This document shows, in pieces, positions 34,089 through 40,366 of a stretch of DNA of 45,582 bases; within the stretch, counting starts at the first letter, position 1; each line of letters starts with the position of its first letter. Position numbers and translations under genes: made by a program. Source of the DNA: Bacteroidales bacterium (GTDB lineage Bacteria > Bacteroidota > Bacteroidia > Bacteroidales > UBA932); the NCBI GenBank assembly GCA_017631875.1, contig JAGBSL010000001.1, positions 1 through 45,582 of the forward strand, in the 5' to 3' direction. The notes beneath the pieces were generated by a model that saw only the letters and a program-made list of their open reading frames with translations, was not told the origin of the DNA and ran no database searches.

Positions 34089-34122
34089 AAACCGCGTGCT
34101 CCCCTTTGGCGGCACGCGGTTT
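34089..34122 (+). repeat. Conserved-loop hairpin element, copy 1
   Basis: An 11-bp perfect stem AAACCGCGTGC / GCACGCGGTTT closes a 12-nt loop TCCCCTTTGGCG, and ACAT follows the stem. It has the same geometry and nearly the same loop as the element at 37564-37597, but a different stem sequence with matching changes on both sides. Confidence 0.8.
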
Positions 34123-34195
34123 ACATAACCACCTGACATACAAAAGATTACCCGCCAGGCGACAACGACGGCACCCGCCAGGGGATACCGGCAAC

Positions 34196-34223
34196 AAAAA
34201 AAACGGCACCATTTACGGTGCCG
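34196..34223 (-). terminator. Intrinsic terminator of the cca-xer-hpf operon
   Basis: On the minus strand CGGCACC / GGTGCCG forms a 7-bp GC-rich stem with a 6-nt loop, followed directly by eight T residues. It is 27 bp downstream of the hpf stop codon. Confidence 0.92.
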
Positions 34224-34249
34224 CATGATGTCTGGTTGAAATTCAGATC

Positions 34250-34540
34250 TTATTCTGCTTTTTTCTCCTTTACCTTTACGAGTTTCTCCTTAAGGATGTC
34301 TGCGCAGTCCACTACTGCGTCTTCGAAGGTCTTAGCATTCTTCTCCACAACGATTGTATTTCCCGGAATGCTTACCTGAACCTTCACACTCTTGTTGTCA
34401 TGGTCTGGAAGCAATGACAGTGCTACGTCTACCGACGTTACTGCATCATAGAATTTCTCAAGTCTAGAGAATTTCTTTTCTACAAAGTCCAACAGCTTCT
34501 GATCTGCATTGAACTTGATCGACTGCACTCTAATCTCCAT
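34250..34540 (-). CDS. hpf: Ribosome hibernation promoting factor (HPF/RaiA)
   Basis: 96 residues from ATG 34540. A GGAGGT Shine-Dalgarno sequence 5 nt upstream decides this start, which is unusual for Bacteroidetes. The protein is the short form: MEIRVQSIKFNADQKLLDFV, KKFSRLEKFYDAVTSVDVAL, then VKVQVSIPGNTIVVEKNAKTFEDAV, the S30AE/RaiA fold, ending in a Lys-rich tail (KEKLVKVKEKKAE). It binds the decoding region of the small ribosomal subunit in stationary phase. The start overlaps the end of the recombinase gene by 11 bp, so the two are translationally coupled. Confidence 0.93.
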   Translation of the reverse strand: MEIRVQSIKFNADQKLLDFVEKKFSRLEKFYDAVTSVDVALSLLPDHDNKSVKVQVSIPGNTIVVEKNAKTFEDAVVDCADILKEKLVKVKEKKAE

Positions 34541-35519
34541 GTTTACCTCCGTTTTTAGCCCTTGGGTGGGCATGTTCATAAATATCCTTCAGTCGGGCAA
34601 AGCTGCTGTGGGTGTAGACCTGTGTCGTAGCAAGTGACGAGTGTCCGAGCATCTCCTTAATTGAATTAAGGTCAGTTCCTTCATTCATCAGCTCCGTAGC
34701 TATGGAGTGTCTCAAGACATGCGGGGACTTGCGTCCCGTTATGCCCTTGACGTCTCCGAGCTCGGCCTTCACCGTCCTGTCCACATATACCGGATACAGA
34801 GGTCTGCCCCGGAATGTGACAAGCAGCGGCTCTTTCAAAGATCTCTTCCCGCACACCAATGCCTCAACTGCCTCCAAATATAACAAAATTTCCTGACATA
34901 ACGAAGCAAGAAGCGGAATTTCTCGCATTTTATTGCCCTTTCCCACCACTTTCAGCGTCTGTCTGGCGAAATCCACATTCTCAATTTTAAGACCAATGAG
35001 TTCGGAACGACGCAGGCCGGTATCGTATAGAATGGATATGATCAGGCGCGCAAGGCGCTTCACATAAAGTCTTTTTCCATGATCGTTATCTATGTTCTCC
35101 TTGAACAGCGCGAGATACTCGGGCGATGCCTCCTCACGCGTATTATCGAAATAGGCCTTCATAGCATCATCGCGGAAGTATTCCGGCAGGCGCTTCTCCA
35201 CCTTCGGCCTCACGACAGTGCGGACAGGATTGGACTTGAGCCTTCCCTCCTTCACCAGATAGCGGCAGAAGCTGCTGAGGGCAGACATGTGCATAGATAC
35301 AGACTTGGCAGAAAGGCCCTCCTGCTCCATCAGCGCGACCATGAACCCTCTGATTTCGAATCGGTTGAATGACTCTATGAAAACGGATTCATCCGGAGCT
35401 CCCTCCGGGAAAACCATCCGCACATACCGGTTCAGCACATCCTCATACAGACGCGCCGTCCTTTCGGAATACCGGCGGATATTCCTTACATAGTCAATGT
35501 ATTTACGGATTATCTCCAT
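34530..35519 (-). CDS. Tyrosine recombinase of the XerC/XerD type
   Basis: 329 residues. The N-terminal SAM-like core-binding domain (MEIIRKYIDYVRNIRRYSERT) and C-terminal catalytic domain are complete. Catalytic residues: Arg170 (LYDTGLRRSELIGL), Lys in VVGKGNKMREIPL, His267 and Arg270 (SPHVLRHSIATEL), His293 (MLGHSSL) and nucleophile Tyr302 (TTQVYTHSS). Size and the ARLKDIYEHAHPRA end fit a chromosomal dimer-resolution Xer protein rather than a phage integrase; no att duplication or phage gene is nearby. The gene lies between cca (45-bp gap) and hpf (overlap), a stable housekeeping arrangement in Bacteroidales. XerC versus XerD cannot be chosen safely. Confidence 0.9.
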   Translation of the reverse strand: MEIIRKYIDYVRNIRRYSERTARLYEDVLNRYVRMVFPEGAPDESVFIESFNRFEIRGFMVALMEQEGLSAKSVSMHMSALSSFCRYLVKEGRLKSNPVRTVVRPKVEKRLPEYFRDDAMKAYFDNTREEASPEYLALFKENIDNDHGKRLYVKRLARLIISILYDTGLRRSELIGLKIENVDFARQTLKVVGKGNKMREIPLLASLCQEILLYLEAVEALVCGKRSLKEPLLVTFRGRPLYPVYVDRTVKAELGDVKGITGRKSPHVLRHSIATELMNEGTDLNSIKEMLGHSSLATTQVYTHSSFARLKDIYEHAHPRAKNGGKHGD

Positions 35520-35564
35520 TATGATATGGCGACTTTTCTAACGGGGTATTCCCTAGGTGACAGG

Positions 35565-37076
35565 CTATTGCTGAACAGGGAACAGCCCGATCTCTGCAGC
35601 CCTCTCCCTCATGAACGCGTCAGCAGCCTCAAACGAATTCTCGATCACACCGTCCAGGATGGCGTTCTTTACCTGCTCCTTGAGCTGACCGATAGTGTTG
35701 CATGGCTCTATGCCGAATAGCTGCATCACATACTCGCCAGTGATCGGATTCTTGAAGTTGCGGATCGCGTCCTTAGCCTCGACTTCCACCAGCTTGGTCT
35801 TCACGAGCTCAAAGTTGGACTTGAGTCTCGCCACCTTGCGAGGATTCTTCGACGTGATATCAGCGTTGCACAGGAGCATCAGGTCATCGATGTCATTACC
35901 GGCATCAAACAGAAGACGTCTAACGGCAGAATCTGTAACCTCCTCAGTAACAAGGGCAATAGGTCTGAGATGCAGATTCACGAGTTTCTGGACATATTTC
36001 ATCTTCTCGTTCAGAGGCATCTTCAGACTCTGGAATATCTTCGGGATCCACTTCGCTCCCACGACCTCATGGCCATGGAAGGTCCATCCGAGATTAGGAT
36101 CATAGCGCTTGGTCGAAGGCTTTGCGATATCATGGAAAAGCGCTGCCCAACGAAGCCATACATATGGCTCCGTGCGGACCTTCGCAACCTCCTGACCGTC
36201 CTCGAAGACATAGTCCTTGAGTCTGCCTTCCGCAATAGCTTCCACCTCTGCAACTGCAACATTATCAAGCACTTCCAAAGTGTGAGAGAAATTTTCCTTA
36301 TGACCCTTGCCCTCAACGGTCTCCACTCCTTTGAGTTTAGAAAGCTGCGGGAGGATACCGTCCAGAAGTCCGGTCTCGTCAAGGAGTCGGAAGCCGATCG
36401 ACGGCTTCTGCGCAAGGAGAATCTTGTTGAGTTCCTCAACAATTCTTTCCTTCGGCACATCGGCCAGTCTTGCCTTGTTGCGCCTGATCGAAGCGAGCGT
36501 ATCTTCTGCAATCCTGAACGGCTGTTCCGGAGTGCCGAGCCTTGTGGCGAAACGGACTGCACGGACCATCCTGAGCGGGTCGTCGCCGAACGTGAGTTCC
36601 GGATCCATCGGTGTGCGGATGATGCCCGCAGCGAGATCCCTTATGCCCCCGAACGGGTCCACAAGGGCTCCGAAGTCCGCCTCCTGGAGGCTGAATGCCA
36701 TCGCATTGATGGTGAAGTCCCTGCGGAGCTGGTCCTCCTGGAGAGTGCCGTCCTCCACGATAGCGTTACCGCGTCCATATGACTCCTTTCTAGCACCGAC
36801 GAACTCGATCTCCACGCCCTTGTAGCGGAGCATGGCTGTGCCATAAGTCCTGAACACGGAAACATTCGAACGGACTTTTGCTGCCACCGCCTCGGCGAGA
36901 TCTATGCCACTGCCCTCAACGACGATGTCGATATCCTTACTGCTCCTTCCGAGAAAGCAGTCACGCACATAACCACCAATGACATAAGCCTTTACGCCTT
37001 TCTCAGCGGCAGTCTGTGAGACGATCTTGAAAATATCGTGATCAAGAAATCCTTGTGTTATCGTTGTCTGGGTCAT
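35565..37076 (-). CDS. cca: CCA tRNA nucleotidyltransferase with HD domain
   Basis: 503 residues. It adds or repairs the 3'-CCA end of tRNAs. Class II head domain: AYVIGGYVRDCFLGRSSKDIDIVV (G-G-x-VRD and catalytic DxD) and QLRRDFTINAMAFSL, with the EDDPLRMVRAVRFATRLG-like FGDDPLRMVRAVRFATRLG motif. A metal-dependent HD domain follows (RWAALFHDIAKP), normal for Bacteroidetes enzymes, then a C-terminal tRNA-binding tail. The ATG overlaps the stop of the upstream nuclease-domain gene (ATGA, 4 bp), so both are in one operon with the recombinase and hpf genes. Confidence 0.95.
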   Translation of the reverse strand: MTQTTITQGFLDHDIFKIVSQTAAEKGVKAYVIGGYVRDCFLGRSSKDIDIVVEGSGIDLAEAVAAKVRSNVSVFRTYGTAMLRYKGVEIEFVGARKESYGRGNAIVEDGTLQEDQLRRDFTINAMAFSLQEADFGALVDPFGGIRDLAAGIIRTPMDPELTFGDDPLRMVRAVRFATRLGTPEQPFRIAEDTLASIRRNKARLADVPKERIVEELNKILLAQKPSIGFRLLDETGLLDGILPQLSKLKGVETVEGKGHKENFSHTLEVLDNVAVAEVEAIAEGRLKDYVFEDGQEVAKVRTEPYVWLRWAALFHDIAKPSTKRYDPNLGWTFHGHEVVGAKWIPKIFQSLKMPLNEKMKYVQKLVNLHLRPIALVTEEVTDSAVRRLLFDAGNDIDDLMLLCNADITSKNPRKVARLKSNFELVKTKLVEVEAKDAIRNFKNPITGEYVMQLFGIEPCNTIGQLKEQVKNAILDGVIENSFEAADAFMRERAAEIGLFPVQQ

Positions 37077-37474
37077 ACTATATCTTCGTATTTCGGTAGC
37101 GTATCTATGAATCCGTAACCTGTGTCGGTCTTGCGGCAGATGAATGTCTTGTGGCCATTGGTAATGATGATCAGCTTCACGTCAAGCACGAGGTTATACC
37201 TCACCGCCTGATCGAGAACCTCCCTGGTCAGCTCCACCTCCGGACGCTTGCACTCGACGATGATCAGCGGCTGCAACTTCCTGTCGTATGCCAGGATATC
37301 GGCACGGAACGGTTTATCTCCGAGCTTGAAGCCCACCTCACTCATCATCATATGCATAGGAACAGCCATCTGGCTGGCCATCACGCCGATGAACCACTGG
37401 CGCACATGCTCCTCCGGAGTCAGCGCGACATGTTTCTTCCTCAGCGGATCCCATATGGTGTTCTTCTCTGCCAT
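37073..37474 (-). CDS. HsdR N-terminal-domain (PD-(D/E)xK nuclease fold) small protein
   Basis: 133 residues from ATG 37474 (MAEKNTIWDPLRKKHVALTPEEHVRQWFI), preceded by a -7 box; further upstream codons would lie inside the promoter. The nuclease-fold signature is FRADILAYDRKLQPLIIVECKRPE, with Asp, Glu and Lys of the D...ExK site. This family is annotated as type I restriction enzyme R N-terminal domain, but as a stand-alone protein without helicase or specificity subunits nearby. It is conserved in Bacteroidales beside housekeeping genes, so a DNA-repair or RNA-processing role is as likely as restriction. First gene of the cca-xer-hpf operon (4-bp overlap with cca). Confidence 0.85.
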   Translation of the reverse strand: MAEKNTIWDPLRKKHVALTPEEHVRQWFIGVMASQMAVPMHMMMSEVGFKLGDKPFRADILAYDRKLQPLIIVECKRPEVELTREVLDQAVRYNLVLDVKLIIITNGHKTFICRKTDTGYGFIDTLPKYEDIV

Positions 37475-37496
37475 TGATGTTGTGTATTTTGACCCA

Positions 37497-37504
37497 CAAA
37501 GATA
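37497..37504 (-). promoter_or_regulatory. -7 box of the nuclease-domain/cca operon
   Basis: The minus strand reads TATCTTTG, a match to TAnnTTTG, 22 nt before ATG 37474, supporting that start. No good -33 is seen at 19-21 nt spacing. Confidence 0.5.
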
Positions 37505-37926
37505 AGCAATTTCCCCAACTTTTCCATGCAACACACAACCTCGTATGCTTCAACCACTTACACAAACTCCTTGCTCCCCTTTGACGGCAAGGAGTTTACA
37601 TATATCGCTGGAACACACCGAATTACACATCACAAGGTAGTGCAGTAGCATTAACCTCAACAGAGCCGTGGCAGATATCTCACTGATTATCAGTTAATTA
37701 CACTATAGTTATACCACTATTTTTACCGGTAACCGACACTCAAGATACTGATTAACAAAGAATTAGGCGCCACACGCTGAACAACCATCCCAATCCAAAT
37801 CCCTACTGACGGGAATAAAAGGGCCGAAAATGTTCCGGATAAGTACTCAAAACTGTGAAACGGGAACAAAAACAAAGAATTTGCGACCAATTGGGACAGA
37901 AGACAATGAATTGGGAACAAATTGAC
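37505..37926. other. Intergenic region between divergent operons
   Basis: About 420 bp without a gene I can support. It contains the conserved-loop hairpin (37564-37597), two short perfect palindromes that could be operators (ACTGAT-T-ATCAGT at 37682-37694; TTACCGGTAA at 37723-37732), and repeated short words near the right end (AACAAAGAATT at two places, AATTGGGA twice) leading into the -7 box of the pseudouridine synthase gene. Confidence 0.6.
37564..37597 (+). repeat. Conserved-loop hairpin element, copy 2
   Basis: An 11-bp perfect stem AAACTCCTTGC / GCAAGGAGTTT closes a 12-nt loop TCCCCTTTGACG, followed by ACAT. Compared with copy 1, the loop differs by one base and the outer AAAC/GTTT and inner GC/GC pairs are kept, while the middle pairs of the stem have changed together on both strands. 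Confidence 0.8.
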
Positions 37927-37934
37927 TAAATTTG
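37927..37934 (+). promoter_or_regulatory. -7 box of the pseudouridine synthase gene
   Basis: TAAATTTG matches TAnnTTTG. The predicted transcript starts near 37939, about 38 nt before ATG 37977. No clear -33 TTTG is seen at 19-21 nt. Confidence 0.45.
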
Positions 37935-37976
37935 CGCCGGATAGTCAGGGCGAACCCCTTAAAACAGATTCACATT

Positions 37977-38795
37977 ATGGGCAAACACGGAAACAGAGAG
38001 GAAGGAATGGAAATCATCTTCGAGGATGATTGGCTGATCGTTGTCAACAAACCGTCGGGACTGCTGTCGGTGGCGACAAACAAGGGAGGCAACAAGGGAC
38101 CGGAGGTCACTGCGCATTCCCTGCTGATGGAGTACATGGCGGAGCAGCAGGGCGGCAGAGGGGGCCGCGGCAGAGGCAGAAGACCGGACATGGGCATAGA
38201 CAGCGACAGAAGGCGAGACATGGGCGGCCAGGACAGTCAGGTGACACCACGAATCTTCATCGTCCACAGACTCGACAGAGACACCTCCGGCCTGATAGTG
38301 TTTGCCAAGGATGAGGAGACCAAGCGCGCGCTTCAGGACAACTGGAACGAGGTCGTGCAGGAACGCAAGTATGTTGCTGTGCTTGAGGGACATATAGACA
38401 GCGAGGACGGCTGGATCGAGAGCTGGCTGTATGAGCATCCGAAGTCGCTTAAGGTACATGCATACGAGCTTCGCCAGGGCGACACTCCGGAGAGACCGCC
38501 ACGCAAGGAATGGCAGTATGCATCAACCCATTGCCAGACCATCGGCCACCTCACAATCAACGAGGAGCAGTACACTAAGGTCGAGTTCGAACTCGAGACC
38601 GGAAGGAAGAACCAGATCCGCGTACATTCCCAGTGGATCGGACACCCGATAGCAGGAGACAAGAAATACGGAGCCACAACAAACCCGTTCGGCAGACTGG
38701 CCCTCCACGCGCAGACACTATCGTTCATCCACCCATGGACCGGACAGACCGTACGCTTCACGTCCAGACTTCCTCGTCTGTTCAACCGCCGATAA
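37977..38795 (+). CDS. RluA-family RNA pseudouridine synthase with Arg/Gly-rich insertion
   Basis: 272 residues from ATG 37977; ATG 38007 (MEIIFEDDWLIVVNKPSG) is a possible alternative, and an upstream TTG at 37932 overlaps the -7 box. It isomerises uridine to pseudouridine in rRNA or tRNA. The catalytic motif HRLDRDTSGLIVFAK with its Asp is intact, as are RKYVAVLEG and the C-terminal ETGRKNQIRVH and HPIAGDKKYG. There is no S4 domain. Between TAHSLLMEYM and RIFIVHRLD lies an insertion of about 35 residues rich in Arg and Gly (QGGRGGRGRGRRPDMGIDSD), not usual in the family and likely an RNA-binding flexible loop. Alone on its strand, facing the glycan operon. The exact target base is unknown. 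Confidence 0.88.
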   Translation: MGKHGNREEGMEIIFEDDWLIVVNKPSGLLSVATNKGGNKGPEVTAHSLLMEYMAEQQGGRGGRGRGRRPDMGIDSDRRRDMGGQDSQVTPRIFIVHRLDRDTSGLIVFAKDEETKRALQDNWNEVVQERKYVAVLEGHIDSEDGWIESWLYEHPKSLKVHAYELRQGDTPERPPRKEWQYASTHCQTIGHLTINEEQYTKVEFELETGRKNQIRVHSQWIGHPIAGDKKYGATTNPFGRLALHAQTLSFIHPWTGQTVRFTSRLPRLFNRR

Positions 38796-38866
38796 CCCAG
38801 CGCATGGCGCAGGTGCAAAATTCCCAACGCACACCGCGATCGCATAAACAACTGTACATCAAGCAT

Positions 38867-38912
38867 TTAACAAAGTGTCCTGCCGTCAAAGGAAGGCAGG
38901 ACACTTTGTTAA
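38867..38912 (-). repeat. Conserved-loop hairpin element, copy 3 (also terminator between convergent genes)
   Basis: An 18-bp perfect stem (38867-38884 with 38895-38912) closes a 10-nt loop. Read on the minus strand, the top is GC-CTTCCTTTGACG-GC, matching the loop of copies 1 and 2 (TCCCCTTTGACG) at all but two positions. The lower stem is longer and unrelated in sequence. It lies between the stops of the pseudouridine synthase (38795) and the GT4 gene (38948) and could also act as a bidirectional terminator, though T-tracts are short. Confidence 0.7.
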
Positions 38913-38947
38913 TACCATGTATATCAAGTAGTTACGACACTACACGA

Positions 38948-40366
38948 TTAGAGGGATTTGAGGGCAGCAAGCTCCAGAGTGGCTGTGAGGGGCCATGAGA
39001 TGTCAGCCGGAAGGGCCTGGGATGGGGTTTGACCCATCAGGGCGGCTACGACCTTTTCGGCCATGCCATTTACAAAGGAATCATCATACGGACGTGACAA
39101 ACCCTCTGAGTGTGGTCCCGGAGGGGGAACGTTATCGGAAGGAGACCAGTTGTCGTAAGGGGACACGAGAGGGACGACGTTTTCGGAGCCGATGACCTCG
39201 GCGATGCCGCCTACGTCGGAGCCGACTACTGCGGCGCCACAGCTCAGAGCCTCAGCGCAGACCAGAGGGAGGCCTTCGTTCAGGCTTGGGAGCACGAGGA
39301 CGTCGATGCAGTTCATGATGTCGGGCATTGCTGGGGAGGGTTGGTTGCCGAAGAAGCGGATTGCCACGTCGCTTCGCTCCTCGCAATGACGTGAGGGGCT
39401 TTGATCCTCGCAATGACGTGTGAGACTTTCCGAGCAGGCTGTTTCCAGCTGGGCTTTGAGTTTGCCGTCGCCGACTATCCAGAATTTCAGACGAGCCGAT
39501 CGGCCACATGAATCAGACAAAGTGCCGGCAACCTCTGCAAAACGGCTGGCGACCTGAGCAAAAATCTCAGGCAGCGAAAGCACATTCTTGACCGTTACAA
39601 TGTTTCCCACAAAGGCCACAACCTTATCCTCGGGAGCAAGCCCATAACGTTCACGGACAGCAGCACGGCGCTCCGGAGAATATTTCACAAAGTCCTCAGA
39701 TACACCATTATACAGAACTTCCTTTCGGACCGGGGATACACCTGAAGTCACCCTCCTATGAGCCGGTGCCACACCGGTATCGCCTGAAGAAACCGGAAGC
39801 ACATCATTAGCAGAAATAATCCTCTCAGAAGCATCCAGAAGGGCACGGCTGACAAAGAAATTGCAGCGGGCAGACTTCATGACTGCGCGTGTATCTTCCA
39901 GGATCACAGGTACTCGCCATGGGTGGGTATGCACATCCGAACCATGCCATGTAACATAATAAGGAACGCCGAAACGCTCATGAGCCGCCAAGGCGAAAAG
40001 GCCGCCGCAGAACGAATGTGCTATGACCGCATCATATCCTTTCAGCAGGTCCACATGCGACTCCATGAAACGGCGGAACAGACACGGGCGCACATGCAGC
40101 TTCTCCAGAAGCACATTGTCAAGAATGGAGAACCTGTACCACAGAAGCCTGTACCTGATGCCATCCACCACAGTCTCATCGACCGAGGGCACTTCCGGAG
40201 TGTGACGGACGCGACGTGTAAATGCATTGTCACGACTATGCACACAGAACACGTCGACAGAGCACTCCCCCGTCGCCAGAAGATGCTTCACCCTGTTATG
40301 GACAGCATTGAAGAGTCCCTTCCTGTCGAACGGACTGCTCTCGAATATGACTGCCAGCTTCATCAT
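38948..40366 (-). CDS. Glycosyltransferase family 4 with repeat-derived insertions
   Basis: 472 residues, about 100 longer than usual for GT4. GT-B fold: N-terminal KLAVIFESSPFDRKGLFNAV and WHGSDVHTHPWR, C-terminal AFVGNIVTVKN, FWIVGDGKLK, and the EX7E motif LPSLNEGLPLVCAEAL (Glu364, Glu372). The enzyme transfers a sugar from a nucleotide donor to a growing surface glycan. Three unusual stretches interrupt it: about 190-214 (two similar CCTGAAG-containing DNA words), about 313-337 (LTRHCEDQSPSRHCEERSDV, encoded by the interspersed repeat), and about 405-427 (Pro/Ser-rich, NVPPPGPHSEG). All keep the frame and lie in loops, so the protein may still be active. Last gene of the five-gene glycan operon; its start overlaps the GT2 stop by 4 bp. 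Confidence 0.85.
   Translation of the reverse strand: MMKLAVIFESSPFDRKGLFNAVHNRVKHLLATGECSVDVFCVHSRDNAFTRRVRHTPEVPSVDETVVDGIRYRLLWYRFSILDNVLLEKLHVRPCLFRRFMESHVDLLKGYDAVIAHSFCGGLFALAAHERFGVPYYVTWHGSDVHTHPWRVPVILEDTRAVMKSARCNFFVSRALLDASERIISANDVLPVSSGDTGVAPAHRRVTSGVSPVRKEVLYNGVSEDFVKYSPERRAAVRERYGLAPEDKVVAFVGNIVTVKNVLSLPEIFAQVASRFAEVAGTLSDSCGRSARLKFWIVGDGKLKAQLETACSESLTRHCEDQSPSRHCEERSDVAIRFFGNQPSPAMPDIMNCIDVLVLPSLNEGLPLVCAEALSCGAAVVGSDVGGIAEVIGSENVVPLVSPYDNWSPSDNVPPPGPHSEGLSRPYDDSFVNGMAEKVVAALMGQTPSQALPADISWPLTATLELAALKSL
39358..39423 (+). repeat. Interspersed palindromic repeat (one full, one partial copy) inside the GT4 gene
   Basis: The + strand carries GGATTGCCACGTCGCTTCGC and continues to CTCGCAATGACGTGA (39358-39394), the same repeat as the 47-bp tandem units read in reverse. 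A second partial copy, ATCCTCGCAATGACGTGTGA, follows at 39404-39423. On the coding (minus) strand the full copy encodes RHCEERSDVAI, a peptide I recognise from many predicted proteins that contain this sort of dispersed repeat. Confidence 0.85.

Larger units (their letters stand above)
33967..34249. other. C-rich intergenic region between hpf and holA
   Basis: No credible gene is present. The region holds, in order: three 12-bp tandem units (34020-34055, consensus CCGACACCCCTG), the conserved-loop hairpin (34089-34122), two copies of ACCCGCCAGG (34150 and 34172), and the hpf terminator (34196-34223). The + strand is strikingly rich in C and poor in G from 33969 to 34090. Confidence 0.7.

Noticed and set aside
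33149..34228. Long plus-strand frame (359 codons) opposite holA and the C-rich intergenic region
   Set aside because: It spans the holA gene, promoter and hpf terminator; composition is non-protein-like with Pro/Thr/Asp runs from the tandem repeat.
34530..35519. Tyrosine recombinase considered as an integrase of a mobile element or an invertase for phase variation
   Set aside because: It lies in a housekeeping operon between cca and hpf, no flanking inverted repeats or att duplication are seen, and the sequence fits chromosomal Xer proteins.
37723..37920. A 65-codon minus-strand frame encoding a hydrophobic peptide (MFPIHCLLSQ...)
   Set aside because: It sits in a non-coding promoter region, overlaps a palindrome, has no promoter or recognisable homologue, and its composition fits a chance frame in AT-rich DNA.
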